From the IMG/VR virus record IMGVR_UViG_3300042472_000307, positions 1 through 20,346 of that record: DNA of 20,346 bases; one strand, 5' to 3'. The position numbers were made by a program, and so were the translations under genes. Positions within the stretch are counted from its first letter, which is position 1; the number at the start of each line of letters is the position of its first letter. Shown here piece by piece: positions 1 to 6,672 of the stretch. Under the pieces are notes generated by a model. That model ran no database searches, was not told the origin of the DNA, and saw nothing but the letters and a program-made list of their open reading frames with translations. This DNA comes from a virus.

Positions 1-90
1 GTTGCCATGAATCGGTATGCATCAGAACACCGAAAAGATCACAAATTGGTAACAGAAATGCATCAATATGGCGTGCGTGAGGCATTGTGA
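1..90 (+). CDS. C-terminal end of an upstream gene (partial), unknown
   Basis: The first reading frame is open from the window edge to a TGA at 88-90, giving 29 residues that end in QYGVREAL. An ATG at position 7 could make it a 27-residue peptide, but an open frame at the window edge more simply means the tail of a longer protein. The stretch is rich in His, Lys and Glu and less GC-rich than what follows. It ends 30 bases before the preferred start of the next gene, as expected for the same rightward operon. No function can be assigned from so little sequence. Confidence 0.45.
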   Translation, partial: VAMNRYASEHRKDHKLVTEMHQYGVREAL

Positions 91-120
91 TACCCCATGA
101 TTGGGCTCATGGGACGCACC

Positions 121-1023
121 GTGAGCAAGTTGATCGACCTCGACATAGACGAGGTGTCGCTCGTTGACCGAGCGGCAAATCAGCACTCACTGGTCGCGTT
201 CTCCAAAAGCCTCCAGGAGGGGGCTTCCAACCATCTGGAGGAATCCGTGAGTGCTGATCTCTCAGTGTTCAGCGATACCGGCGAGGAAGTGGACGCCGAC
301 GAACTTGAGCATGGTGACACCGTCTTCGACGCCGCTGGAAACGAGTACGTGTTCGTCGAGGACGGCGAGGAGGACGAGGTAGGCAAGGCAGACCTCATCC
401 GTACCGCGCGCGTGATGGGACGCCGCAAGGGGCGTCAGGCCAAGGACATGTTCAACCGGGTCCCGACTGGCGCAAAGTACGGCGCTGCTGCGGGTGCAGG
501 ACTCGGCGCTGGCATGGCCGCAGGATCGCAGTTCGGCAAGTCGCTGTCAGAGGAGATCCTTGAGGACTTCTCCAAGGCCGTCACCGACCGCGACCGCGAC
601 TACGTCATCGCAAAGGCCATGGACGAGGTGTCCAAGGCACAGGAGATCGCCCAGGAGGCGATGGAGTGGGCCGAGTACGAGCATGACACGCGCATGACTG
701 AGGCGTTCATCTCCAAGGCTGCGGAGTACAACCTCCCGGTCGCGCCCGACATCCTCGGACCGATCCTCAAGTCGCTCGCCGAGGCCCTCACCGACGAGCA
801 GCTCGACGTGCTTGACGAGATCTTCAACGCCGTCGGGGACAGCCTCTACGACGAGATCGGCTACGTGGGCGGAGGCTCCAACAGCTCGGTCTTCGACCAG
901 GTCGATGCGTTCGCTTCCGAGTACGTCGGCAAGTCCGACCTCTCCCGCGAGCAGGCAACCACGCTCATGTTCGAGGCCAATCCTGCGGCCTACGACGCAT
1001 ACATCTCCGAGTTGGGACGGTAA
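121..1023 (+). CDS. Putative head-assembly protein (VSLVDRAANQH N-terminus)
   Basis: The N-terminus carries the motif DEVSLVDRAANQHSLVAF, the hallmark start of XkdF-like phage proteins encoded just upstream of capsid genes, several of which are prohead protease or scaffold components. After about 30 residues the protein becomes acidic (a Glu/Asp-rich stretch around residues 55-90). It then has a Gly/Ala-rich hydrophobic segment (about residues 116-140) and a helical, acidic C-terminal half. I see no clear protease catalytic triad. The acidic helical composition and the place before the decoration and capsid genes fit a scaffold or maturation role, which is inferred. The GTG at 121 is preferred because GGGA lies about 7 bases upstream and family members begin close to the motif. 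ATGs at 97 and 112 are in-frame alternatives without a well-placed Shine-Dalgarno. Confidence 0.65.
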   Translation: MSKLIDLDIDEVSLVDRAANQHSLVAFSKSLQEGASNHLEESVSADLSVFSDTGEEVDADELEHGDTVFDAAGNEYVFVEDGEEDEVGKADLIRTARVMGRRKGRQAKDMFNRVPTGAKYGAAAGAGLGAGMAAGSQFGKSLSEEILEDFSKAVTDRDRDYVIAKAMDEVSKAQEIAQEAMEWAEYEHDTRMTEAFISKAAEYNLPVAPDILGPILKSLAEALTDEQLDVLDEIFNAVGDSLYDEIGYVGGGSNSSVFDQVDAFASEYVGKSDLSREQATTLMFEANPAAYDAYISELGR

Positions 1024-1028
1024 CGGCA

Positions 1029-1436
1029 ATGGCTTTTGAAGAGAACATCTATAGCGCCTCCTTCGCGGCTGACGCATCTCTCGCGAAGTACACGGGTGTC
1101 CCCGGCCAGCCGGGATCGGCTGTCCCGAACAGCGGCTTCCAGTACCGCTTCGTGAAGGTCACCGGCAAGGCCCAGGTGGGGCTTGCCACTGACTCTGGTG
1201 ACCGGCTCATCGGGGTCATGCAGTCGAAGCCCCAGGTCGTCGGCCAGGCAGCGACCATCGGAATCTGGGGTATCAGCCTCGTCAGCGCCGGTGGCGTTGT
1301 CGCAGCAGGCGATGAAATCACAACGAACACGGTGGGTCAGGCCATTAAGTCAGTGGACCCGGCGACATCCCGTGGGGTCGCAATCACATCTTCAGCGAAC
1401 GCAGGCGAGCTCATCTCCGTCCTGCTCCAGAACTAG
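1029..1436 (+). CDS. Capsid decoration (cement) protein, putative
   Basis: A small 135-residue protein sits directly before the major capsid gene, the usual place of head decoration proteins. It is rich in Gly, Ala, Val, Ser and Thr. Its predicted beta-rich pattern (GVMQSKP, then VGQAATIGIWGISLV, then GDEITTNTVGQAI) resembles the DUF2190-like capsid cement proteins that sit on the outer capsid lattice. There is no signal peptide or membrane segment. It begins 5 bases after the preceding stop, and 20 bases separate its stop from the capsid start, so the three are co-transcribed. The decoration role comes from position plus family-like pattern; a spike or fibre subunit is the main alternative. 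Confidence 0.7.
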   Translation: MAFEENIYSASFAADASLAKYTGVPGQPGSAVPNSGFQYRFVKVTGKAQVGLATDSGDRLIGVMQSKPQVVGQAATIGIWGISLVSAGGVVAAGDEITTNTVGQAIKSVDPATSRGVAITSSANAGELISVLLQN

Positions 1437-1456
1437 GAACAGGAAGGTAGAGACAA

Positions 1457-2437
1457 ATGCCTAGCCCCTCGCAATCCGATCTTCACGTCAACGTACCGCT
1501 GACGAACGTCAGCATCGCGTACATGCAGTCTTCGGACGCCTACATCGCGGACAAGATCTTCCCGAAGGTCCCCGTGAAGAAGCAGTCTGACCTGTACTGG
1601 AAGTACAGCAAGTCCGACTGGCGTCGTACCGATGTCGCCCGCCGTGCCCCCTCGACTGAGTCGAAGGGTGTCGGCTGGAATATGGACACCGACCAGTACT
1701 TCGCGCATGTCTACGCCGTCCACAAGGACGTCGACGACCAGTTGCGGTCGAACGCTGACTCCAACTTCAACCTGGACCGCGACGCTACGGAGTTCATCAC
1801 GAACCAGCTCCTGCTCAAGCGGGACATCGACTGGAACGCTTCGTACTTCCAGCCGGGTATCTGGGCGACGGACCTCGCTGGCGGGACGGACTTCACTAAG
1901 TGGAGCGACGCCGGTTCTGACCCGATCGGTGACGTCGCGGACTGGATCCTTGAGTTCCGCAAGCTCACGGGCTTCGCCCCGAACAAGATGATCCTTGGCG
2001 CTCAGGTCATGAAGGCCCTCAAGCAGCATCCGGACATCATCGACCGCATCAAGTACACGCAGAAGGGCATCGTCACGGAGGATCTCATCGCGACCCTCTT
2101 CAATGTCGATCAGCTCTTCACGTCGTACGCAACGGTCGCGACTGGACCTCAGCTCGATGACGCCCGCACTCAGGACGCGGCGTCGACGTTCGACTTCATC
2201 AGCAACGCGAAGTCGGTCCTCCTCGCCTACGCCCCGGGCGCTCCGTCGCTCATGACCCCGTCTGCCGGGTACACGTTCACGTGGAACGGATACCTGGGCG
2301 GGAATGGCGAGGGCGTGAAGATCAAGCGGTTCCGCATGGAGCAGATTGCATCTGACCGCGTGGAAGCGGAAATGACGTACGACATGAAGGTCGTCGCCAA
2401 GGACCTTGGTTCCTTCGCAAAAGAGGTCGTCGCCTGA
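1457..2437 (+). CDS. Major capsid protein (HK97 fold, lambda gpE-like)
   Basis: This 326-residue protein has the normal length for lambda gpE-type (Phage_cap_E) major capsid proteins. The N-terminal part contains YIADKIFPKVPVKKQSDLYW, typical of the N-arm and E-loop region. The central part contains the A-domain-like stretch PNKMILGAQVMKALKQHPDI followed by DRIKYTQKG, a well conserved pattern in this family. The C-terminal part ends with DRVEAEMTYDMKVVAKD, typical of the last beta strands. GGAAGG stands just before the ATG. It forms the icosahedral shell and follows the decoration protein. The gene ends in a TGATG overlap with the next gene, so translation is probably coupled. Confidence 0.93.
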   Translation: MPSPSQSDLHVNVPLTNVSIAYMQSSDAYIADKIFPKVPVKKQSDLYWKYSKSDWRRTDVARRAPSTESKGVGWNMDTDQYFAHVYAVHKDVDDQLRSNADSNFNLDRDATEFITNQLLLKRDIDWNASYFQPGIWATDLAGGTDFTKWSDAGSDPIGDVADWILEFRKLTGFAPNKMILGAQVMKALKQHPDIIDRIKYTQKGIVTEDLIATLFNVDQLFTSYATVATGPQLDDARTQDAASTFDFISNAKSVLLAYAPGAPSLMTPSAGYTFTWNGYLGGNGEGVKIKRFRMEQIASDRVEAEMTYDMKVVAKDLGSFAKEVVA

Positions 2438-2934
2438 TGTTTCAGATGCCGAACAGCGTTGTCGTCCGTCGGCCCATCACCCTTGACGGGGTGCTGGTGC
2501 CGGCGGGCACTTCGCTTTCCAAAGGTCAGGTCATCGATCTGGGCCGGGAGTTGAACGCGCTGCTGGACTCTGGCTTCGTGGTTGCCCTCCCGGACCCGTA
2601 TGAGCGGCCCGGTAGGCCTCCTCGCCCGACGAGCCTGCCCCCGGTTATCCGCAACGCGATGCTGGGGAAGATGAGCGCGCCACTGGCCGTGTCTGCGACG
2701 GTCGCCGGGGATGCGATCAGCGCGGTGGTGACGGGCGGCGTGCCGCAGTTCACTGTCACGATCAACAGTGCGCTACCGCAGTCGAAGTCGTCCCGGACGT
2801 TCGCGTTCACGGGCGTGGTTCCCGGGGATCACCGGATCGAGGTCACGGACGGCGCGGGTTCAACGAGTGCGTTCACGGCTCGTGTGACCGTTGCCGATGA
2901 GGCTAAGCGGCCTGTGCGCAAGAAGGCGGAGTAG
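2437..2934 (+). CDS. Head-region protein with C-terminal Ig-like domain
   Basis: The ATG shares a base with the TGA of the capsid gene, indicating translational coupling. The first 55 or so residues (rich in Val and Leu, with a short Pro/Arg stretch RPGRPPRP) resemble small head proteins encoded right after actinophage capsid genes. From about residue 78 the sequence becomes a Ser/Thr/Val-rich run of alternating strands (SAVVTGGVPQFTVTINSA, then FTGVVPGDHRIEVTDGAGS) that looks like an immunoglobulin-like beta sandwich of the Big/PKD type. The C-terminus is a basic Lys/Arg tail. Ig-like domains are common accessory surface domains on phage capsids and tails and often bind host surface sugars weakly. 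Function in this phage is inferred; an internal ATG at 2446 is possible. Confidence 0.6.
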   Translation: MFQMPNSVVVRRPITLDGVLVPAGTSLSKGQVIDLGRELNALLDSGFVVALPDPYERPGRPPRPTSLPPVIRNAMLGKMSAPLAVSATVAGDAISAVVTGGVPQFTVTINSALPQSKSSRTFAFTGVVPGDHRIEVTDGAGSTSAFTARVTVADEAKRPVRKKAE

Positions 2935-2937
2935 CCG

Positions 2938-3153
2938 ATGACTACTGAGGCGTTCGAGGTTGTTACCTCAGACCGGGTGCGTCCCAGGGAGGTCGCGAAG
3001 AAGCGCCCTGCCGGTCCTCGTTACGTGGCGCGCAAGCCCATGGTTATCGGCGAGAAGAAGATCAAGATCGGGGACTTGGTTCCCGAGGCGAGTAAGTGGC
3101 CGCGCGTCGAGGCGTGGGTGCGCAGCGGTTACATCGACATCGTGGAGGGCTAG
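2938..3153 (+). CDS. Small head-region protein, unknown
   Basis: This 71-residue protein has a GGAG ribosome-binding site 8 bases before its ATG and lies 3 bases after the preceding stop. The N-terminal half is basic and probably flexible (KKRPAGPRYVARKP). The C-terminal half holds a compact motif, GEKKIKIGDLVPEASKWPRV, followed by EAWVRSGYID. This pattern of a short beta strand then a helix-like W-x-x-V/L-x-x-x-V/I-x-x-G is seen in small uncharacterised proteins between capsid and connector genes in actinophages. It could be a minor capsid or completion component; nothing in the sequence fixes the role. Confidence 0.6.
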   Translation: MTTEAFEVVTSDRVRPREVAKKRPAGPRYVARKPMVIGEKKIKIGDLVPEASKWPRVEAWVRSGYIDIVEG

Positions 3154-3155
3154 TC

Positions 3156-3836
3156 ATGTTTGATGCTCGTGAGGTTGCCGTGTCGAAGACGGTGCTGTCC
3201 CGCAGGATCGCGGAGGTTACTGGCGAGGCGACGATGGCGGCGGCAACGCGGTCGGGTCGCAGGGCGGCGTTTGCTGCTGATGATGCATCCGTGCAGGTGG
3301 CACACGCTGGTCGTGGCGGCATGTCGTCGCGTAAGAAGGCGCTGATTGCTACTGGTGTGGCTGTTCCGGTTGTTGGTGGGGCGCTCATCGCGACACGGCG
3401 CGGTAAGGGCGTGGAGAAGGCCTTGAACGCCGGGCAACTGGCGGGGCATTTCTCGAACAAGATTGCTGGTACGACGGTGCGCCGAGGCGGGATGCTCAAG
3501 CCGAAGCGCGTGAAGTCGACCGGGGCGCTGATGCTCGATTCCCGGTCGTCTGCGGTCGCTGGCCGCAAGGTGCGTCCGGAAGGCACTGCGCCGAAGGGCA
3601 TGGTCGAGACGCTTCCTGGTCGTCGTGCTGGCGGTGCGAATCGAGCGATCGCCTCGCAGGGATATCGGGCGAATCTTGAGTCCATCGCTGGGACGGCACC
3701 TGCGAAACTTGAGGGCTACTCGGCCCGCAGCCAGTTGGAACGCTGGCATCAGGGTGCGCTGCGCGCTGAACGTAAGCGAGTCGGCACGGAGCCGCGCCGG
3801 GTGGCGCTGCGCTCGAAGCGCGACCCCTGGTCGTAG
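3156..3836 (+). CDS. Basic head-region protein with one membrane-like segment, unknown
   Basis: The start is placed at the ATG of 3156 because GGAGGG lies about 7 bases upstream and the ATG follows the previous stop by 2 bases. An earlier ATG in the same frame (3096) would read through the preceding gene out of phase. The 226-residue product is strikingly basic (Arg/Lys-rich throughout, ending RVALRSKRDPWS) and Gly/Ala-rich. One hydrophobic segment at about residues 62-80 (ALIATGVAVPVVGGALIAT) is flanked by basic residues on both sides. Such a protein could bind packaged DNA, line the head interior, or insert in the host membrane during DNA entry; none of these is shown. It lies between the capsid group and the connector genes. 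I do not recognise a family. Confidence 0.6.
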   Translation: MFDAREVAVSKTVLSRRIAEVTGEATMAAATRSGRRAAFAADDASVQVAHAGRGGMSSRKKALIATGVAVPVVGGALIATRRGKGVEKALNAGQLAGHFSNKIAGTTVRRGGMLKPKRVKSTGALMLDSRSSAVAGRKVRPEGTAPKGMVETLPGRRAGGANRAIASQGYRANLESIAGTAPAKLEGYSARSQLERWHQGALRAERKRVGTEPRRVALRSKRDPWS

Positions 3837-3842
3837 GTAGCC

Positions 3843-4373
3843 GTGACGTGGACGTACAGCGGCAGCCCGGCGTCGAGCCATCGTGACGCGATCCGGTTCT
3901 ACGTGGGGGACATCGATCCTTCGCTGCCGTTGCTCCAGGACGAGGACATCGACTTTCTGCTCGACAAGTGGCTGGACCTGTACGGGTCTGACTTGATGGT
4001 GGCGGCTGGTGCTGCGGAGATCATCTCGAATCATTTCGGGCGCGAGGTGTCGGTGTCTGCCGATGGCGTGTCGGTTGGGTCGAGCGAGTTGCAGCAGAAG
4101 TACAACGACATCGCGATGAACCTGCGGGATATGTACAAGATCGAACAGATCGGCACACCGATCATCCCTGGCTTGTGGGACACGTCATGGGATCCGTCGA
4201 TCAAGGTGCTGCGGTTCGGTATCGGGTTCACGGACAACTACTTGGCCGGCCGTCAGGACTATGGGGATTACGACCCGGACGGCTATCCGAACACTGGCGG
4301 TGGCGGGGACTGGAACCAGTTGACCGGTGGTGCGGGCGGCGGCAGCGACGTGGCTGCGGATGGCGCTACCTGA
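3843..4373 (+). CDS. Head-tail connector, adaptor protein (HK97 gp6-like)
   Basis: Residues 14-40 read RDAIRFYVGDIDPSLPLLQD followed by EDIDFLLDKW. This is the classic signature of actinophage head-to-tail adaptors of the HK97 gp6 / SPP1 gp15 type, which form a ring under the portal. The following helix (LMVAAGAAEIISNHFGREVSV) and the short linker SVGSSELQQKYNDIAMNLRD also match the family's helical bundle. The C-terminal 50 residues are Gly/Asp/Tyr-rich and probably disordered. The start is a GTG with an AGGT just upstream, 6 bases after the preceding gene. Its stop overlaps the next start as TGATG, consistent with tight coupling to the stopper gene. Confidence 0.85.
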   Translation: MTWTYSGSPASSHRDAIRFYVGDIDPSLPLLQDEDIDFLLDKWLDLYGSDLMVAAGAAEIISNHFGREVSVSADGVSVGSSELQQKYNDIAMNLRDMYKIEQIGTPIIPGLWDTSWDPSIKVLRFGIGFTDNYLAGRQDYGDYDPDGYPNTGGGGDWNQLTGGAGGGSDVAADGAT

Positions 4374-4885
4374 TGTGGCAGTGGAGCGCGGTGACGCCGC
4401 GCTTCTCGACGAATGCGAGCGCCTACATCGCGCGGGTGTACGCGGAGCGGAACATGGATTCGATGGTGCGGATCTGGCGTCCTGACAGTCCGGGGTTCGT
4501 CCCGCAGTCGGGGACGCTGCTGGCCGAGGAGATGTTCGAGGTGTACTTGGGCAAGGCCCGGGTGTACACGGTGTCAGGGCCGATCACGATGGGCATTGGA
4601 GATGAGCCGACGTACTACTCGTCTACGTTCGTGAGCATCCCGCTGACGACGGAGGACCCGTTCGCGTCTCCGGCTGTGGAGCCGGTCGCACAGTCCCCTC
4701 GGGTGGACGACATCGTGCAGGTGGACAGGCATCGTGACCCGTTGATGGTGGACAGGTATTTCCGGGTGGTGGACGTGGAGGCTGGTTCCCAGTTCCCGGT
4801 GTCCCGCCGGTTGCAGTGCGTGGGCATTCAGGCGTCGAAGCAGTGGGGTAGTTCGCAGATCCCGACGGAATGGATCATCAGGTGA
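4373..4885 (+). CDS. Head-tail connector, stopper-like protein (DUF6093-like)
   Basis: The ATG at 4373 overlaps the TGA of the adaptor gene; an upstream ATG in this frame (4175) would overlap the adaptor by 199 bases and is rejected. The 170-residue product contains MVRIWRPDSPGFVPQSGTLL then a YLGKARVY element, a pattern of the DUF6093 family, which occupies the stopper position in actinophage connector modules. The C-terminal half is beta-rich and ends near VSRRLQCVGIQASKQWGSS. The stopper closes the DNA channel after packaging and joins the adaptor ring to the tail. The role rests on family resemblance plus its place between the adaptor and the tail terminator. Confidence 0.72.
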   Translation: MWQWSAVTPRFSTNASAYIARVYAERNMDSMVRIWRPDSPGFVPQSGTLLAEEMFEVYLGKARVYTVSGPITMGIGDEPTYYSSTFVSIPLTTEDPFASPAVEPVAQSPRVDDIVQVDRHRDPLMVDRYFRVVDVEAGSQFPVSRRLQCVGIQASKQWGSSQIPTEWIIR

Positions 4886-5124
4886 AGCCTGATGAGCTGA
4901 TTACCCGCCTTGAGGGTTTGAGGGATGTGGCGGGGCGCGCTGACGCGGCTGCCATCGCGGGTGCTCGTGACGCGATTAAGGGCGTGAGGGTGCCTGGTCA
5001 CCGGGTGTCGATGTCGGGGTCGCGCATCCGGGTGACGGGGCCGGTCGCGCCGAAGGTCGCGGAGCGTCTGGCCCGTGAGGCTGGCAAGGGCGCGCAGGCG
5101 TCCGTGAGGGGACTGCTGCCATGA
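4870..5124 (+). CDS. Small neck/tail-completion protein (gp10-like position)
   Basis: This 84-residue protein lies where HK97 gp10-like tail-completion proteins sit, between the stopper and the tail terminator. It is shorter than that family usually is (above 100 residues). It starts with a helical stretch (ELITRLEGLRDVAGRAD) followed by a basic beta-like part (VPGHRVSMSGSRIRVTGPVA) and a final helix. The ATG at 4870 overlaps the stopper gene by 16 bases. A GTG at 4882 would give the common GTGA overlap and is equally plausible, because neither has a strong Shine-Dalgarno. It ends in an ATGA overlap with the terminator gene. Confidence 0.62.
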   Translation: MDHQVKPDELITRLEGLRDVAGRADAAAIAGARDAIKGVRVPGHRVSMSGSRIRVTGPVAPKVAERLAREAGKGAQASVRGLLP

Positions 5125-5558
5125 TCGACATCGGACAGTTGACGACGCAGGTGGTGACGGCACTGTCGGAGTCGTCTGGGCAGAGGATCGGCGACGGGAT
5201 CGCCCCTCAGGGGGTCGGATGGCTGTCCGGTCAGCCGAACGTGTCCGCGTTCATCCCGTACTCGGTGGTGGCGTTCCAGGGCGGGCAGTTGGCTGAGACG
5301 GCATGGTCGTACAGCGAGCAGGTTCGGGCGTGGACGACGTCGTGGCGGGTGTCTTCCTACGGGGGTTCTCGGGAGCAGTGCGACTGGATGGCGACGGCCG
5401 CACGCGATGGCGTGTACCACTGCATCGGCCGGCTGTTCGGCTCATATCGGGTGAGCATGGCCTCGTGGGGGTCGTTGGGGCCGATGACGCGCAACGATTC
5501 GGTCGATCCGCCCATGTGGAGCGTCACCGATATGTTCACGTTGCGCTGCGATGCTTAA
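5121..5558 (+). CDS. Tail terminator protein, putative
   Basis: This 145-residue protein is last in the connector cluster and immediately before the tail tube gene, the standard place of the tail terminator, which caps the tube at the length set by the tape measure. The N-terminal helix (MIDIGQLTTQVVTALSES) followed by alternating strands and the segment SEQVRAWTTSWRVSSYGGSR fit the alpha/beta fold of the lambda gpU / SPP1 gp17 type. A helix near DWMATAARDGVYHCIGRL fits the second family helix. The assignment is mainly positional with compatible length and secondary structure. The ATGA overlap with the upstream gene indicates coupled translation. Confidence 0.68.
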   Translation: MIDIGQLTTQVVTALSESSGQRIGDGIAPQGVGWLSGQPNVSAFIPYSVVAFQGGQLAETAWSYSEQVRAWTTSWRVSSYGGSREQCDWMATAARDGVYHCIGRLFGSYRVSMASWGSLGPMTRNDSVDPPMWSVTDMFTLRCDA

Positions 5559-5632
5559 CGACAAGACGCCTTGAGGCATCTAGACTCATTCATAGTCACT
5601 CTCGCGAGTACCGACAACCGAAAGGCACCACC
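5559..5632 (+). promoter_or_regulatory. Intergenic leader of the tail tube gene, possible promoter
   Basis: This 74-base gap is the first real one after a run of overlapping genes. It is less GC-rich than its surroundings and ends with AAAGG 7 bases before the tube ATG. TTGAGG (5571-5576) and TAGACT (5581-5586) resemble -35 and -10 hexamers but are not spaced to work together, so a promoter is only suggested. An extra promoter before a gene needed in hundreds of copies would make sense. Confidence 0.25.
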
Positions 5633-6145
5633 ATGAGAATCATCCCGAATGAGAACTCCTGGATCGGATTCACGAAGGTCCGTCCGGCGAACGTCAAGGC
5701 ACCGTCTGCTGCGGAGATCGCCGCCGCGGAGGACCTGACAAGTTTCATCATCAGCATCACTGCGCAGTCGCAGGGCAATACGGTTCCGACCCCGAACATC
5801 GACTCGCTGTTTGAGACATCAGTCCCGGGTACGAGCCAGGCATCGTTCATGGCGGACATGTACCGAGACGACGCCTTGGACACCGCGTGGGAGACCCTTC
5901 CTAGGGGCACCGTCGGCTACTTCTACATCTCCCGCTTCGGCGGCACTGGCCCGGGCTTCACCCCCGTGATCGGTGAGTCTGTCGAGGTGTGGCCGGTTCG
6001 TATCGTGTCGCGCACCGCTTCGGCAATGGCGAGCAACACGGCGCAGACGTTCTCATGCACCGCATCGGTGCCTGAGGAGCCCTCTGAGAACGCGAAGGTA
6101 GCGGCGACATTCGCCAGCAATCCGGTTGCGAAGCCCTCAGCATGA
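5633..6145 (+). CDS. Major tail (tube) protein
   Basis: The start is the ATG at 5633, preceded by AAAGG. An earlier ATG in the same frame (5303) would run 256 bases through the terminator gene and is rejected. The 170-residue product shows the two-part pattern of siphophage tube proteins. An N-terminal part contains SWIGFTKVRPANVKAPSAAE then SFIISITAQSQGN. A beta-sandwich core runs through SLFETSVPGTSQASFMAD, MYRDDALDTAWETLPRGT, then GYFYISRFGGTGPGFTPVIG and VEVWPVRIVSRTASAMA, a characteristic tube-protein block. It polymerises around the tape measure. It lies between the terminator and the chaperone genes, as in most siphophages, and is followed by a strong hairpin. Confidence 0.88.
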   Translation: MRIIPNENSWIGFTKVRPANVKAPSAAEIAAAEDLTSFIISITAQSQGNTVPTPNIDSLFETSVPGTSQASFMADMYRDDALDTAWETLPRGTVGYFYISRFGGTGPGFTPVIGESVEVWPVRIVSRTASAMASNTAQTFSCTASVPEEPSENAKVAATFASNPVAKPSA

Positions 6146-6150
6146 GCTAT

Positions 6151-6199
6151 TCGCAGGAGCCACTGGACGGCTTGGCCGCCGAACCGGTGGCTCCTGCGA
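6151..6199 (+). terminator. 16-bp stem-loop after the tail tube gene (attenuator candidate)
   Basis: The arm at 6151-6166 pairs completely with 6184-6199 (15 Watson-Crick pairs and one T-G wobble). The 17-base loop holds a nested hairpin, CGGC-TTG-GCCG (6168-6178). A 10-bp palindrome GCCCTAGGGC follows at 6215-6224. No T-run follows, so this is not a classical intrinsic terminator. It may reduce read-through or mark an RNA processing end, lowering expression of the chaperone and tape measure relative to the tube. Confidence 0.6.
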
Positions 6200-6246
6200 C
6201 GCACGAATCACCGGGCCCTAGGGCACAGACCAGTCGGAGGAAGAAG

Positions 6247-6672
6247 ATGAGCACCGCAACGGAGACTCGCCGTCAGGCGACATTGAAGGACCTGCTGAAC
6301 AAGCCCGCCCGTGTGAAGGACGTCGTCCTGACGGTCCCGGACGAGGACGGCACGATGATCGAGTACGTGTTCTCGATGCGCGCGATCGGGTCGAAGGCGT
6401 ATGACGTCCTCGTGGGGATGCACCCGCCGACGCCGGACCAAAAGCGCGAGGGCTCGACGTACAACCCTGACTCGTTCGGCCCGGCACTGATCTCGATGTG
6501 CTCGGCGAATCCCCGGATGACGCCGAATGAGGCGAAGGAACTGTGGGAGTCCGACGAGTGGAGCCGCGGGGAGGTCATGGAGATCTTCATGGCGTCTGTC
6601 GAGGTGAACAGCCGGGGGCTTGATGTCCCTTTTACCGCAGCCGACTCCGGTACGACCCGGCGTTCCAGTTAG
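6247..6672 (+). CDS. Tail assembly chaperone, short form (gpG-like)
   Basis: The start is the ATG at 6247 because GGAGG lies 6 bases upstream, the strongest site in this stretch. An in-frame ATG at 6142 overlaps the tube stop as ATGA but would translate straight through the 16-bp stem-loop. The 141-residue product has motifs typical of actinophage chaperones: KDLLNKPARVKDVVLTVPDE, then VFSMRAIGSKAYDVLVGMHP and PALISMCSANPRMTPNEAKE, followed by SDEWSRGEVMEIFMASVEVN. This pattern (a beta strand, then helices and a PALI element) coats the tape measure during tail assembly in the lambda gpG manner. Most ribosomes should stop at the TAG of 6670-6672; a minority should shift to the long form. Confidence 0.85.
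   Translation: MSTATETRRQATLKDLLNKPARVKDVVLTVPDEDGTMIEYVFSMRAIGSKAYDVLVGMHPPTPDQKREGSTYNPDSFGPALISMCSANPRMTPNEAKELWESDEWSRGEVMEIFMASVEVNSRGLDVPFTAADSGTTRRSS

Noticed and set aside
3150-4034. 294-residue leftward open frame
   Set aside because: Antisense to two rightward genes and spans their junction, with low-complexity Arg/His-rich product.
6142-6246. N-terminal extension of the tail assembly chaperone from the ATG at 6142
   Set aside because: Although it forms an ATGA overlap with the tube gene, it would read through the 16-bp stem-loop, while the ATG at 6247 has a strong GGAGG site. Not fully excluded.
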